The notes: generated by a model from the sequence alone, not told the origin. 64,000 bases of DNA from Lota lota (GCA_026745465.1 JACYXH010000479.1:1790800-1854799), one strand, 5' to 3'. Shown: positions 35,591 through 46,185, numbered from the stretch's first letter. Translations and numbers: made by a program.

Positions 35591-36620
35591 TAACGCGGCG
35601 TTATCCTGACGTAATGCGAGTGCCATTGTTAACAGAGTCCCTCTAAATTACTGCGGAGCGAGAGCGCGCGAGCGTATCAATGAGAAAAAACTCTAACACG
35701 TCATACTATAGGATGCAGGTAGGGATGCAGGTTAGATAACGCGAAATGGCTCCTAAAAGGAGACAAAACTGGGACGGACAACCAAATATCTCAAAATTTT
35801 TCTCCAAAACGCCATAACTTACGCTAACGTAAGCAAACCTCGCCCTTATCAACTGGGGCTACCCGCATATGAAAACGAAATTATTTTCTGTCGTCACGCC
35901 TGATAATAAAGTCTACATTCACGTTAAAAACTATTTACATCAGCCGCCATGCGAATATGCGCCCCATTCCTATAATAATCGCGCCGGTAAAAAGACGGAT
36001 GGAATACTCAACCTATATAGCCTAGAAGGCGAGCTTATGCTCCGTCCTTTCACCAAATTATCCTATGTATTTAGAAGATTCAATTATACTTGAGTTTTAC
36101 TTTTTAATCCAAGTGTTAAATAGTATAGCGAAATAGGCTATCAGCCTTTTCATAGAAAGTTGGTATCCAAAACAAAACTTTTACGATACAACTGCACACC
36201 TTCATGTTATCAAAAGCAACCTATATTCACGTACCGCAGTGCAATTAAACATTGGCTTGCAGCGCCGACTGCTATGACAGATTGCGATAATTATGATTAT
36301 CGATGAGTGAAGGTCCCCAATGGGAGTGCGCTATGATTGTAGTTTACCACTATGGCTGCAGTAAGAACACTGTCGAGAAACGTAAATAGGCTGTTACCTC
36401 CGCCATGTCCTACAACTTGTACAGTGGCCATGGCGACTATGACAAAGATACCCGAATGTTATTGGTTGATGAATGCACTGGCGAGAGCAGTAAAATATCT
36501 TCCTTGGTGTGAATACAATTAATGTCGCCTTTTCGCATAACGGAAATCGCGTTCTATCACCACGGACAACGTGGCTTATTATATTAACGCCGTCGAGAGG
36601 CGGTGTTAATATAATATCAT
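35590..36620. other. CpG-containing segment with a cluster of hairpins
   Basis: About 1 kb of non-repetitive DNA with more CpG than its surroundings and five clear inverted repeats. They are ATAACGC-G-GCGTTAT (35590-35604), CTTACG/CGTAAG (35818-35833), CGATAAT/ATTATCG (36285-36302), CCACG/CGTGG (36560-36574), and a 16-base stem with 8-base loop (36577-36592 with 36601-36616). A 74-codon frame at 35869-36093 matches nothing I know. The function of this segment is unknown. Confidence 0.6.
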
Positions 36621-36744
36621 TTTGTGCCTATTATTTACTTGGCAATAAAGAAATGTTTATTGGTAGAATGCCCTCTAGTGGACAGAAAGTTTAATAGTGG
36701 CATTGGTAATGCATAAGCCTGTGTATACAGTGTATCGGTACATA

Positions 36745-36749
36745 GTAAG
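36745..36749. repeat. Target-site duplication (left)
   Basis: GTAAG, identical to 41553-41557. Confidence 0.93.
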
Positions 36750-36943
36750 TGTTGAATGACCTGACACGGAGGGAATACTTTGTTACTGTATTACTTTTAT
36801 TTAACATAATGGTAAGTCGTAGACTAACATTGCGTGACTAACAGAATACCTAGAGAGGCGCGCCAACCACCGCGCATGCACAGTAGCCAGTACGGTGGCT
36901 ACCATGGGAGTACATTCAAACAGCATATTGTGAATGCTCTACA
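36750..36943 (-). repeat. 3' LTR of the Mag-like element
   Basis: 194 bp, TGTTGAATGA to GCTCTACA on the + strand. It differs from the other LTR only at one T/C near 36931. In transcript sense it holds AATAAA (36796-36801), a likely polyadenylation signal, and a GTGCATGCGCGG segment resembling an NRF1 site. Confidence 0.96.
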
Positions 36944-36956
36944 TCCTCTCTCTTAA
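36944..36956 (-). promoter_or_regulatory. Polypurine tract of the Mag-like element
   Basis: In transcript sense AAGAGAGAGGA lies directly before the 3' LTR. Confidence 0.85.
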
Positions 36957-37149
36957 GCTTGTAGCCCTAACACAAAACAGAACATGGCTAAGATAAACAA
37001 TAACATTACAATGTTTTTTCAAACAAGCTGTTCGGGATGGAAGAAACAAAACATGGCATGTAATCAAACTCAATACTACGTAACGTTCTTTCAGAACAGT
37101 TTACAACACTGAGGATGTTGTGCTAAATGTCCACACAAAATCAAATCAC

Positions 37150-40100
37150 TCAGTCCTTGTATTTGGGGTTCGGCCTACTAACACGACCTGAACGTGTTTG
37201 GTATGGGCTCCCACTGATGCGTGTTGGCATCAGAGCTATGGGCTCTTGAGCTGGGGTCTTTTCAGTGTCTATGCAGTTGGGCTTCTCTGCAAAGGGATGG
37301 GGAGTTTCCTCTACAGCTGGATTGAAGTGCTGCGGGTCTGCGTCGGTGGACAACTCTGGAGGTGGCTCGGCTACAGGTAGGATGTGTCTGCGATTTCTCC
37401 TGTACTCCCTGCCTTCAGACTGGATGAGGTAGGATCTTGGTTCCCTACAGACCTCTTTTACCATGCCCATGCGGTTGTACCCTTGGGGGGTCTGCATCCT
37501 GACTGCTTCACCTTCAGACAGGGCCCGTAGTGGACGGCTTGACTTGTCATAGCTCCGCTTTTGGGAGAGTCTTTTCTTTATGAGTTGAGCCTGGACTTGT
37601 TGGGTGTTACGGGCTGTAGGCTTTAGCAACTGTTTGCTGACTGGGAGTGTGGTACGTGTCTGCCTTGACATAAGTCTCTGTGCCGGTGAGCCTAGCTGTG
37701 CATCTCGAGGGATATTTCTCAGGTTTAGTAGATTTAGGAACGTGTCTGTTCCATCTCTTTTTGACTTTTCCATCAGCTGTTTTGCACTACGGACTGCCCT
37801 TTCAGCTAAGCCATTGCTCTGTGGGAATTCTGGGCTGCTGGTGACGTGCTCAAAGTCCCACTGCGTGGCAAAGTCCTTAAACTGCTGGCTGTTGTACTGT
37901 CTAGCATTGTCTGAGATGAGTATGTGCGGTGACCCATGGACCGAGAAATGTCGTTTCAGTTTTGTGATGACTGATGTTGCTGTGATGTCCTTGAGTTGGT
38001 CGATCTCATACCAACCTGAATATGAGTCTACAAGCACTTGATAGTGTTTACCATTCCATTCCAGGATGTCTGTTGCCACTGTAGACCACGGTAGGTCTGG
38101 AACTGGGTAAAGCTGGAGTGGTTCCTTCTGTTGGTGTGGTTTAGTGCTGTTACACACAGAGCATGAGAGTGTTGCATTGTCAATGTCTTTGCTCATGGTG
38201 GGCCAGAACGCTATGCCTCGGGCTCTGCGTTTGGTCGACTCTGCACCTGGGTGTCCTCTGTGCATAATGTTTGTGTACTCACTCTGTAGCGACTGGGGAA
38301 TGACTGTTTGGTGACCCTTCATGATGATTCCTTCCTCAATGATGAGCTCGTCTCGGAAAGGGAAGAAAGGACTGACGGCTGATGGAGCACTGCGCTGTTT
38401 GGTAGGCCACCCATGCTTGATAACAGAGGTGAGTTTCTGCAGCGTTGCATCCTTTGCTGTGTGTCTCCTCAGTTCCTCCAGGCGGGCGGATGAGATGTGG
38501 CTGACCACCATGACGTCAAAGTCATTTTTCTCATTTGTGTGCTGAAAGGTGGATGTCCTGGGCGCTCGTGACAGAGTGTCGGCCAGGTACATGTGTTTCC
38601 CTTTCTTGTAGATCAGGTCGATGTTGTATTTCTGCAACTGTAGCATCATACGTTGGAGTCGGGCTGGTGCTGTGGAGATTGGCTTTCTTATGATTGTGAC
38701 TAGGGGTTGGTGGTCAGTTTCAACGGTCACCGGCTTTCCATATATATAGTCATTAAATTTTGAACACGCAAACACAACTGCTAGGAGTTCCTTCTCTATT
38801 TGTGCGTAGCGTGTCTCAGTATGTGTCAGCGTTCGCGATGCGTAGGCAATTGGTCTGCCGTCTTGCAAGCATGCTGCGCCAAGTCCGTGTTGTGAAGCGT
38901 CGCAGGTGAGTGTGACTGGTCGATCGACGTTGTAATATGACAAGACCGGTGGGCTTGATATGCATTTTTTCAAAACATCATATGCGTCCTGGTGCTGCTT
39001 CAGCCAGCACCACACTGTGTCCTTGCGTGTGAGCTGTCTTAGTGGAGCTGAAAGTTCACTGAAGTTCGGGATAAACTTCCCGAGATAGTTTATCATGCCA
39101 AGGAAGCGCTGGAGTGCTGTGACGTCCTCGGGGGCTGGCATTTCGGTGACTGCTTTGGTCTTGGATGGATCTGCTTTCAGGCCATCGCTGGTGAACACGT
39201 GACCGACATAACTGACCTCAGCCAGCCGGAATTTGCACTTGAGGGGGTTGAGTCTCAGATTCACCTGACGTGCACGGTCGAGCACCTTCATCAGGTTTGC
39301 GTCGTGCTCTGCTTCATTGCGGCCTCCGACGATGATGTCATCCACAATGATGGCACAGGGGTATCCAGCAAATATCTGCTCCATTGAGCGTTGGAACACC
39401 TCGCTGGCTGCATTTATTCCAAATGGCATCCTGAGGAATCTGTAACGGCCAAAAGGTGTGCTGAAAGTTGTTAGCAGCGATGACTTACTGTCCAAGGAAA
39501 TTTGCCAGAAAGAGCTCTTGGCGTCCAGCACTGAAAACACTGTTGCGTTTGACATTTGTGAGGCAACCTCCTCGACAGTACGCATAGGGTGGTGGGGACG
39601 CTTCAATGCTATGTTGAGATCCCTGGGGTCGATGCAGATTCTTATGTCATCTGTCTGCTTTTTGTTTGTTGCCACCATGGATGATACCCATTCAGTTGGT
39701 TCCGAAACGGGAGCGATGACGCCTAGGTCTTTCATTCTTTCAAGTTCAGCCCTAACTCTGTCCTGCATGGCTACCGGAATGCGGCGTGCTGGACGGACGA
39801 CGGGCTGTACATCTGGATCTAGTTTCATGGAGTATGTGACTGGTAGCTTACCAAGTTTGTCCTTGAATAGATCAGCATATTTCGTGAAAATCTGGTGGCG
39901 CATGTTGGCATTGTCATTCACACTGAGTTGATGAACTTCCTTGTTCAGTGTTACTAACTCCATGCGTATGCATGCTGGTAAGCCTAGCAGTGGCTGGACG
40001 TTTCTCTCCACGATGTAGAACTGTAGTGCATATGGCTGGCCTGCTAGGTGACATGACAGGACAACTGAACCCACAGTGTTAATCTGATTTCCCCCATATG

Positions 40101-41208
40101 CCACCAAGTTGGTGATTCTTGAACAGTCTATTTCTTCCTTGTTCTTCACACGTTTGAATGTATCATGTGACATGACGTTGCATTTTGCCCCTGTATCGAC
40201 TTTCATTTCGATGGGCTTGCCATTGACGTGGACAGTGGTGAATGCTTCACTTTTCTCCGTAGCATGAGAGTATACTGTGTCAACGTTCTCCAGCGTTATT
40301 CCATCCACATAGTATGAATCCTCATCGCTATCACTCGTGGCTTGGGCTGGTTCTAGTTGATTGACAGATTTCCTATATCTCTGTGTGCTATGGTGCTGCT
40401 GTGTTGATCTACAACACGTTTTGTAATGGTTCCATTTCTTACATGTGTGATACTGTTGACCATATGCTGGGCAATTTTCTCTCTTGGCTGCATGGCTACC
40501 TCCACAATTGTTACAACTTGTGATAGGCCGTGCATTCCTCTCTGACTGAGATGTTCGTCCTGTATCGAATCTCTGCTTCCTTGCAGATCTGTACTGTACA
40601 GCGTCAACGTTGGCTGGTGTTTGCGGTGATGATAATGTATTCGTGTGTTGTTCTGCCAGCTCATGTATTCGACATACGGATATAGCCTTGGTTAAAGTCA
40701 GTTCACTGTCACGCAGCAAAATCTTTCTCAGACTGTCATTATTTATGCCGCATACGAGTCTATCTCTGATGAGTTCATCTTGTAAAATTCCAAAATTAGA
40801 GCTCTTTGCTTTGATCCTTAAATCAGTGACGTATGCTTCAATGGTCTCACCTTGGTCTTGACACCTCGTGTTGAACTTGTGCCTTTCCATCGTAATGTTG
40901 GTTTGAGGACTGCAAATCTCCCGAAATTTCCTTTTCAGACATATTGGGTCTTCTTTTGACTCGGCCGGAGTGATGACGCCTCCGTCCCCGGGAGCTCTCA
41001 CCTCCGCCGCGTATACAAATGACCTCTCTCGTTCAATGGCGTCCGATCCTGCTAGATTGAGGAGAATATATGCCTGTGTGCGGGCTGGCTTGTCAAAGTG
41101 TGCCGCCGCAATGAAAATGTCGTACTCTTGTTCGAACACACGCCAGTTTTCTGCGACATTGCCATCAAAGAGTACAGGCTCGGGTCTGCGAAATCCGTCA
41201 GCCATCAC
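37150..41208 (-). CDS. gag-pol: Gag-Pol polyprotein of the Mag-like element
   Basis: One uninterrupted frame of 1352 codons. Gag (about residues 1-300) has a zinc motif CNNCGGSHAAKRENC near residue 230; a second knuckle follows but has Tyr at its first Cys position (YHTCKKWNHYKTCC). The aspartic protease has an intact DTG (VDTGAKCNVM, about residue 338). Reverse transcriptase (about 450-640) has IVDD at its active site. RNase H (about 760-870) keeps the acidic set seen in TCDASQ, IEKE, TDHQPL and ADTLSR. Integrase has HRGHPG with CSVC near residues 985-1015 and a D,D-35-E core (VATD, SDN, GLAE; about 1043-1137). The start is the ATG at 41208, with another ATG next to it. All core motifs are present, so it may be active, with the Cys-to-Tyr change the only visible doubt. 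Confidence 0.93.
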   Translation of the reverse strand: MMADGFRRPEPVLFDGNVAENWRVFEQEYDIFIAAAHFDKPARTQAYILLNLAGSDAIERERSFVYAAEVRAPGDGGVITPAESKEDPICLKRKFREICSPQTNITMERHKFNTRCQDQGETIEAYVTDLRIKAKSSNFGILQDELIRDRLVCGINNDSLRKILLRDSELTLTKAISVCRIHELAEQHTNTLSSPQTPANVDAVQYRSARKQRFDTGRTSQSERNARPITSCNNCGGSHAAKRENCPAYGQQYHTCKKWNHYKTCCRSTQQHHSTQRYRKSVNQLEPAQATSDSDEDSYYVDGITLENVDTVYSHATEKSEAFTTVHVNGKPIEMKVDTGAKCNVMSHDTFKRVKNKEEIDCSRITNLVAYGGNQINTVGSVVLSCHLAGQPYALQFYIVERNVQPLLGLPACIRMELVTLNKEVHQLSVNDNANMRHQIFTKYADLFKDKLGKLPVTYSMKLDPDVQPVVRPARRIPVAMQDRVRAELERMKDLGVIAPVSEPTEWVSSMVATNKKQTDDIRICIDPRDLNIALKRPHHPMRTVEEVASQMSNATVFSVLDAKSSFWQISLDSKSSLLTTFSTPFGRYRFLRMPFGINAASEVFQRSMEQIFAGYPCAIIVDDIIVGGRNEAEHDANLMKVLDRARQVNLRLNPLKCKFRLAEVSYVGHVFTSDGLKADPSKTKAVTEMPAPEDVTALQRFLGMINYLGKFIPNFSELSAPLRQLTRKDTVWCWLKQHQDAYDVLKKCISSPPVLSYYNVDRPVTLTCDASQHGLGAACLQDGRPIAYASRTLTHTETRYAQIEKELLAVVFACSKFNDYIYGKPVTVETDHQPLVTIIRKPISTAPARLQRMMLQLQKYNIDLIYKKGKHMYLADTLSRAPRTSTFQHTNEKNDFDVMVVSHISSARLEELRRHTAKDATLQKLTSVIKHGWPTKQRSAPSAVSPFFPFRDELIIEEGIIMKGHQTVIPQSLQSEYTNIMHRGHPGAESTKRRARGIAFWPTMSKDIDNATLSCSVCNSTKPHQQKEPLQLYPVPDLPWSTVATDILEWNGKHYQVLVDSYSGWYEIDQLKDITATSVITKLKRHFSVHGSPHILISDNARQYNSQQFKDFATQWDFEHVTSSPEFPQSNGLAERAVRSAKQLMEKSKRDGTDTFLNLLNLRNIPRDAQLGSPAQRLMSRQTRTTLPVSKQLLKPTARNTQQVQAQLIKKRLSQKRSYDKSSRPLRALSEGEAVRMQTPQGYNRMGMVKEVCREPRSYLIQSEGREYRRNRRHILPVAEPPPELSTDADPQHFNPAVEETPHPFAEKPNCIDTEKTPAQEPIALMPTRISGSPYQTRSGRVSRPNPKYKD

Positions 41209-41344
41209 GATGTTGCACGTTCGGTGCTAGTGCTAGCACGCGGCGTTTGCTTGTAAGGTACGTAACGTTGGGTGTCCTCGCTCGATCGGTGAGTTGATCT
41301 TCCTACTCGTTTTCAAAACTCGTATAGTCCATTATGTCCGTGTT

Positions 41345-41358
41345 CACTTCTGACACCA
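41345..41358 (-). promoter_or_regulatory. Primer-binding site (tRNA-Leu type)
   Basis: On the minus strand, directly after the 5' LTR: TGGTGTCAGAAGTG. It is complementary to the 3' end CACTTCTGACA plus CCA of vertebrate tRNA-Leu (CAG-type), 14 bases in a row. The tRNA match is from memory. Confidence 0.8.
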
Positions 41359-41552
41359 TGTTGAATGACCTGACACGGAGGGAATACTTTGTTACTGTAT
41401 TACTTTTATTTAACATAATGGTAAGTCGTAGACTAACATTGCGTGACTAACAGAATACCTAGAGAGGCGCGCCAACCACCGCGCATGCACAGTAGCCAGT
41501 ACGGTGGCTACCATGGGAGTACATTCAAACAGCATATTGCGAATGCTCTACA
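41359..41552 (-). repeat. 5' LTR of the Mag-like element
   Basis: 194 bp and nearly identical to the 3' LTR. It would drive transcription leftwards, against PACRG. Confidence 0.96.
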
Positions 41553-41557
41553 GTAAG
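41553..41557. repeat. Target-site duplication (right)
   Basis: GTAAG, identical to 36745-36749. Confidence 0.93.
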
Positions 41558-42258
41558 TATTCATAATTAAATAAAAATAAATAAAATGGATTATATAATA
41601 TTTCACACATGGCTTGTCACACATTTTTTCGAAACAGCAATTTTAATGTTATATCCATTGTGGACATTTTGAAACGTGACGTATCTAGTTGAATTGCATT
41701 TAAGTTGGGGCCAGAGTAGGCTGCTTTTTAGTTAACCTATTTTGTGGAACTATTCGCCAAACAATGGCTCTAGAGAGAGAGGAATGCTACTTGCTGTTCG
41801 ATCGTATCCTTGGCAGGTGTATACTGCTAGAAACACGGGACTCATACCGGTAATCGCGTCTTTAGTTCCCCTAGTCACATCGCTGTAATTCAGAGAATTT
41901 GATATCCAATATATAAAAATAAAAATAAACGTTGCACTGCATAATCTGTTATCAAGGATGTGCGATTTTTGTATTACACCCCCACAGCAGCACTGTGCTG
42001 CTATACATTTCACTTTTACTTTTGATGTCGGGACGCTCCTGGCGAGAGGTAATCATTGTACAACTTATTGTAAAAAAAAGAAGAAGCCTACCTGGGCCAG
42101 CCACTAAACCTTGGTGAATTAAACCTATTTTATACAGCGTCTTAACAACAATACACGACTGCGATACCGCAAAGGCTTTTGATTATGTAATGATATATCC
42201 TGTTCCAAAACGATCCCTAAATACATATCATCATAATATAATATGTATTTGTAATTTT

Positions 42259-42320
42259 GGGGGGGGGGGGGGGGGGCTATGATCTATGGGCCCCCCCCCT
42301 CCCCCCCCACACACACACAC
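42259..42320. repeat. G-run/C-run inverted pair with (CA)n
   Basis: 18 consecutive G (42259-42276), then within 15 bases C runs (42291-42299, 42301-42308) followed by ACAC. It can fold as a long G:C hairpin or as a quadruplex and i-motif pair. Confidence 0.9.
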
Positions 42321-42819
42321 ACAAACACAGATGGCTTCACGGGCAGCAAGACTTATTTCAATCCTCGAAAATTCATAATTTGCCTGCGATAAGAGCAAAG
42401 GGCTGTTTTATTTTTGCAGTAACTACTAATCACATAGATAATTCTCCATGCCCCTTTAAAAAACAATCTCCCAGTGTCAGAAGGAGCATCTGGATCTGCT
42501 GTCGAACGCCAACTCCTTATCTCCTACACTCCCATGGGGACCTTCACTCAGCTCCTTGCCACACCACAGATGTCCCATACGGCTTTCATGTTGTGTGAGT
42601 GTGCACATTTGTGTTAGTGGGAGATTGGGGCGCGACTGGGACTCACCTGTCTTCCCATACCTCACCATCACCACTCTCAGGTGGTCCCTGCGTGTGGTAA
42701 GTTATGATGCTGGGCCTCAGGGGCTCCCCACTCTCTGCATGCTGCTGTATCAAATGGACCACCAACTGCTAGCCCCACTTTTGGCCTTTTGAAGTGAATG
42801 TGAGCTGAGTTTATCCACC

Positions 42820-43105
42820 TGCCTGTCTGTCAGCTGACCTAAAAATATGTCTACACTGCCTGTCTGTGTACCTTCCTGTCTGTCTGCGTTGACCTACCGT
42901 CTACCGGCTCTTCTGTCTGTCCCTGCCTACCCTGCTGTTCTGTCTGTCTTACCGGTCTGTCTGTCTACCTCCCGACCTGTCAGTTTTATCAGCTGACATA
43001 ACACTATGTTTACCCTGCCTGTCTGTATACCTGCCTGTCAGTCTATAATTCCTGTCTGCCAATCAACCTGTCTGTCTGACCGTTTAGTTGTCTTTCTGTC
43101 TGTCG
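42820..43105. repeat. (CTGT)-type minisatellite with a 159-bp higher-order unit
   Basis: CCTGTCTGTC-like units interspersed with TACC. The segment starting CAGCTGACCTAAAAATATGT at 42831 returns in diverged form at 42990 (CAGCTGACATAACACTATGT), 159 bases later, followed in both cases by the same CTGCCTGTCTGT pattern. Confidence 0.8.
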
Positions 43106-43619
43106 TTCCTAGTGTTTCTAACCAGTATTGGGTGTCCTGGAATCTTTTTGCCAAGTCAGAGCAGCTCTGCGGGGGAGCTGCCTCTCTCATAAGTCTTTCT
43201 CCTCAGACTTTTCCCTAGCACATTAATATTCTACGAGGTGGATCTTAGTCACTCATAAAGGCGCTTACGAGGGTGTAAATTGATGAGCAGGAACTTACTT
43301 GGTGAATAAAAGTGGGCAGAGAGCCTCTGCCTCTGCGGCGGTGACATTAGCAGAGGTCGTAATAGCGGTGGGGTCGCGCGTCGCAGTCTCTCTTGTATGT
43401 GTCATTAATTTGACGACGTCGCCCAATGTTTTAATGCCTTCAGGTGTCGTCACTGATTAGAGCGGTAAAAGACAAAGGCTAGAGCGGCCGTCTGTGCAGA
43501 TAGTGAACAGCTTGGACCTGACAAAGTGGATTTGTTGTGTCTGTGTCACGCACACACACATGCACACGATCACTCACATGCTGGCCTCCACTCTAAAGGT
43601 TATCTTCTTAGTTGGCTGT

Positions 43620-43651
43620 CTTAGTTAACAGAGTTAACAGAGTTAACTAAG
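43620..43651. repeat. 32-bp palindrome with three GTTAAC sites
   Basis: Arms CTTAGTTAAC (43620-43629) and GTTAACTAAG (43642-43651) are perfect complements, with a third GTTAAC in the middle. GTTAAC is an HNF1-type half site. Confidence 0.85.
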
Positions 43652-44307
43652 TGCTATTTTATGTGTTTATGTTCTTTTATGAGTGTGTGTGTATGCGTGT
43701 GTGTATGCACATATGCACACATGCTGGTTACCTATTCATTGTGCCTTTTCTCCAGTGTTTCATATAATTAATTTACACCTCAGACAAGGGGAACGTTTTA
43801 AAATATGTAGCCATAGAGAGCATTTAAACTTGAGTTTATTCCCTTGCGATCACTGGACACACATGTTGTGTATGCGTAAAATGCCCTTTTTGTACCCTGT
43901 ATGTGTGTATGTGTGTATGTGTGTGTGTATCTGTGTGCGCGTGCATGTGTTCCTGTGTGCGGTCCTGTGTGCTCAACTCATGGCTTTTCCATTTACCTAA
44001 CAAGTGGTACTAGCTAATGCATTCCTTGCTTTCCCATGCAGTCTGATTCATTCTGGCCATCATCCCGAGTGTGGTTTGATGATATGAATCAGCCAATAGG
44101 GCACTCTAAGCAAAACACTGCCCTGCTGCCTGCCTGATAAGTGGCCCACACACACACATACACACACAGAATATGGAACACACTCAGTGAATTTTCATTT
44201 TCTGTAGCTCTACTTTTCTCTCCCCCCTTCCTTTTTTCTCTCTCGTTCGTTTGTCACTCACCCTCTCCTTGCCGCTTTGCCTCGCTCTTGCAGCAAACAG
44301 ACACAGA

Positions 44308-44311
44308 CACA

Positions 44312-44374
<63 letters not shown>
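44308..44374. repeat. (CA)n microsatellite
   Basis: ACAGAC lead-in and about 60 bases of CA. Confidence 0.95.
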
Positions 44375-44376
<2 letters not shown>

Positions 44377-45073
44377 CACTCGGCTCTCTCTCCTACCCTT
44401 TGGGTTGTATTTTCATATCTCTCTCCACTGTATTATCTTGTCATATTGTTCCTCTTTTCTCTCTCCTATAGTCTGCCTTTGCTCACAGTTTGTCTAAAAA
44501 ACCCTGTGGTTGCACCTGTATTACACCAGCAGTGTGTGTGTTTGTATGTGTGTGTGTGTGCTTGCGTGTGCGTGTGCGTGCATGTGTGTATGTTTTAAAT
44601 GCCTCAAGTTTTGCTTCTCTTGTGGTTTTACCCCAGACAGTTTCATCTGCCAGTATCGTAACAGGGAAAGGGTTTTGCTGTCGACTTGTGTTTACTTGGT
44701 GCTGCGGTAGCCCGACTATAAGTCATTTATCATTACAAACAATCTCGCCCACATATGCACAGTTGACAAAAACACATCTTGACACATCTCATAATGCATA
44801 CCTCTCTTCTTTGAGGCCACAAGGAACAGAACTCTGAAGTGGTTAATTTATTTTCTGTGTTATTTTGGTCTGGCCAATCAAATTTGTCCACTCGTTTTGC
44901 TCTGATCCGACCTTGTCTAATTGAGCACACAGTGAAACTGCCTCGCAGACTCTGATTGCGCTTCTTGATGTTTGGTCATGAGAAATGAATGGACTGCTGC
45001 ACAAACCCTGCATGTTTATTCATCTGAGAGGAATCAACCTCCCACCAGCCACCATTTTCTTTACAATCGCACT

Positions 45074-45195
45074 CAGAGAGAGAGAGAGAGAGAGAACCAG
45101 AGAGACAGAGAGAGGCAGGTAGTGAGAGATAGAGATAGATAGAGGGAGAGAGCATGTGATAGAGAGAGGGAGTGATGAAGAGGGGAGGGAAGGCG
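45074..45195. repeat. GA-rich tract
   Basis: Imperfect GAGA repeats with GATA interruptions. Confidence 0.85.
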
Positions 45196-45654
45196 GAATG
45201 AAAAAGAAAACTTGGAAAGACAAATAAACCAGACAATTAGTCGGCAAACACAGCCGCTTGAGTTATTGTTTGGACAAGATGAAATAGCAGAGGGGTGAGC
45301 AAACGCTCACTAAATTCCTGCAGGTTAATGAAATACACTGGGGTAACAACAAGACTTGACCTGAAATACCTTATGGCAGTGATGCACTGACGAGGCGAGG
45401 CAAAGGCTGCATGGAGCAGCGACCTGTAAAGAAAATAAACAGCACATTTTCTCTCCCCTTCTCAAAAGTGTGCAACCTGGCCAAGCTTACTTTATCAGGG
45501 GAGCCTGGGTCTGCATGCTCCATCTTGTATGTGACTCACCCGCCTCACCCTGCTCCTCCCCCTCACCCACTCCCTCCCTCAGGAAGGGGAGGTGGAGGAG
45601 CACCCCTGCATGCGGCTACAGATTTCAATAACCCCTCACCCGAGAACCGCAGGA

Positions 45655-45740
45655 GAAATGCAAAGAGAGAAAGCGAGAGAGATAGAGTGAGAGAGGCTGT
45701 GAGACAGAGATAGAGAGAGAGAGGTAGCAAGAGAGAGCAG
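45655..45740. repeat. GA-rich tract
   Basis: Imperfect GA repeats. Confidence 0.8.
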
Positions 45741-46185
45741 GTGGCCAGTCCCTTTGCTGTCTCCGTAGACAGATGCGATGCATCCATGCGCAGTGGCATC
45801 CTTGTTCAAATGCACCGCCGAAAATGCAATTTCACCCTGAAGGACAGAAAGGGGAAAGGCGAAGAGATATATAGAAAGAAAGATAGATGCAAGGGGGAGA
45901 CAGGGCAAGAGAACACATGGCTGGTAATAGTGAGACAGAAGAGAGATAGGACTTGACAGTGAGTTGATGGCCTTCTACCAAACATCACAGACATGCAGGG
46001 CATGTGAGAGCAACAAAGACCATGTACTTATAATGTAGGGAGAGAGAGATAGAGATAGAGAAGTTGAGAGAAGAGAGAGAGAGAGAGCAGTCAGAGGCCT
46101 TGCAGCCTGGTGATGGATGGCCTACGCGCTGCGGCACCCTCTGCCATGCTGAACTCACCCTCGGAATTGATGAGGCACAGCCCCT

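Larger units (their letters stand above)
36750..41552 (-). mobile_element. Young, apparently intact Ty3/gypsy element (Mag-like)
   Basis: A 4803-bp LTR retrotransposon, antisense to PACRG inside its first intron. The 194-bp LTRs differ at one base. It is flanked by the 5-bp duplication GTAAG (36745-36749, 41553-41557). It has a tRNA-Leu-type primer site, a polypurine tract and one uninterrupted 1352-codon gag-pol frame. The compact single frame, two-part zinc-binding Gag motif and IVDD in place of YVDD at the RT active site resemble the Mag/K02A2.6-like lineage of Ty3/gypsy. With such similar LTRs it must be a recent insertion, so related copies and presence/absence variation among individuals are likely. 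Confidence 0.96.

Noticed and set aside
37604..41230. Plus-strand frames within the Mag-like element
   Set aside because: Shadows of the intact minus-strand gag-pol frame.
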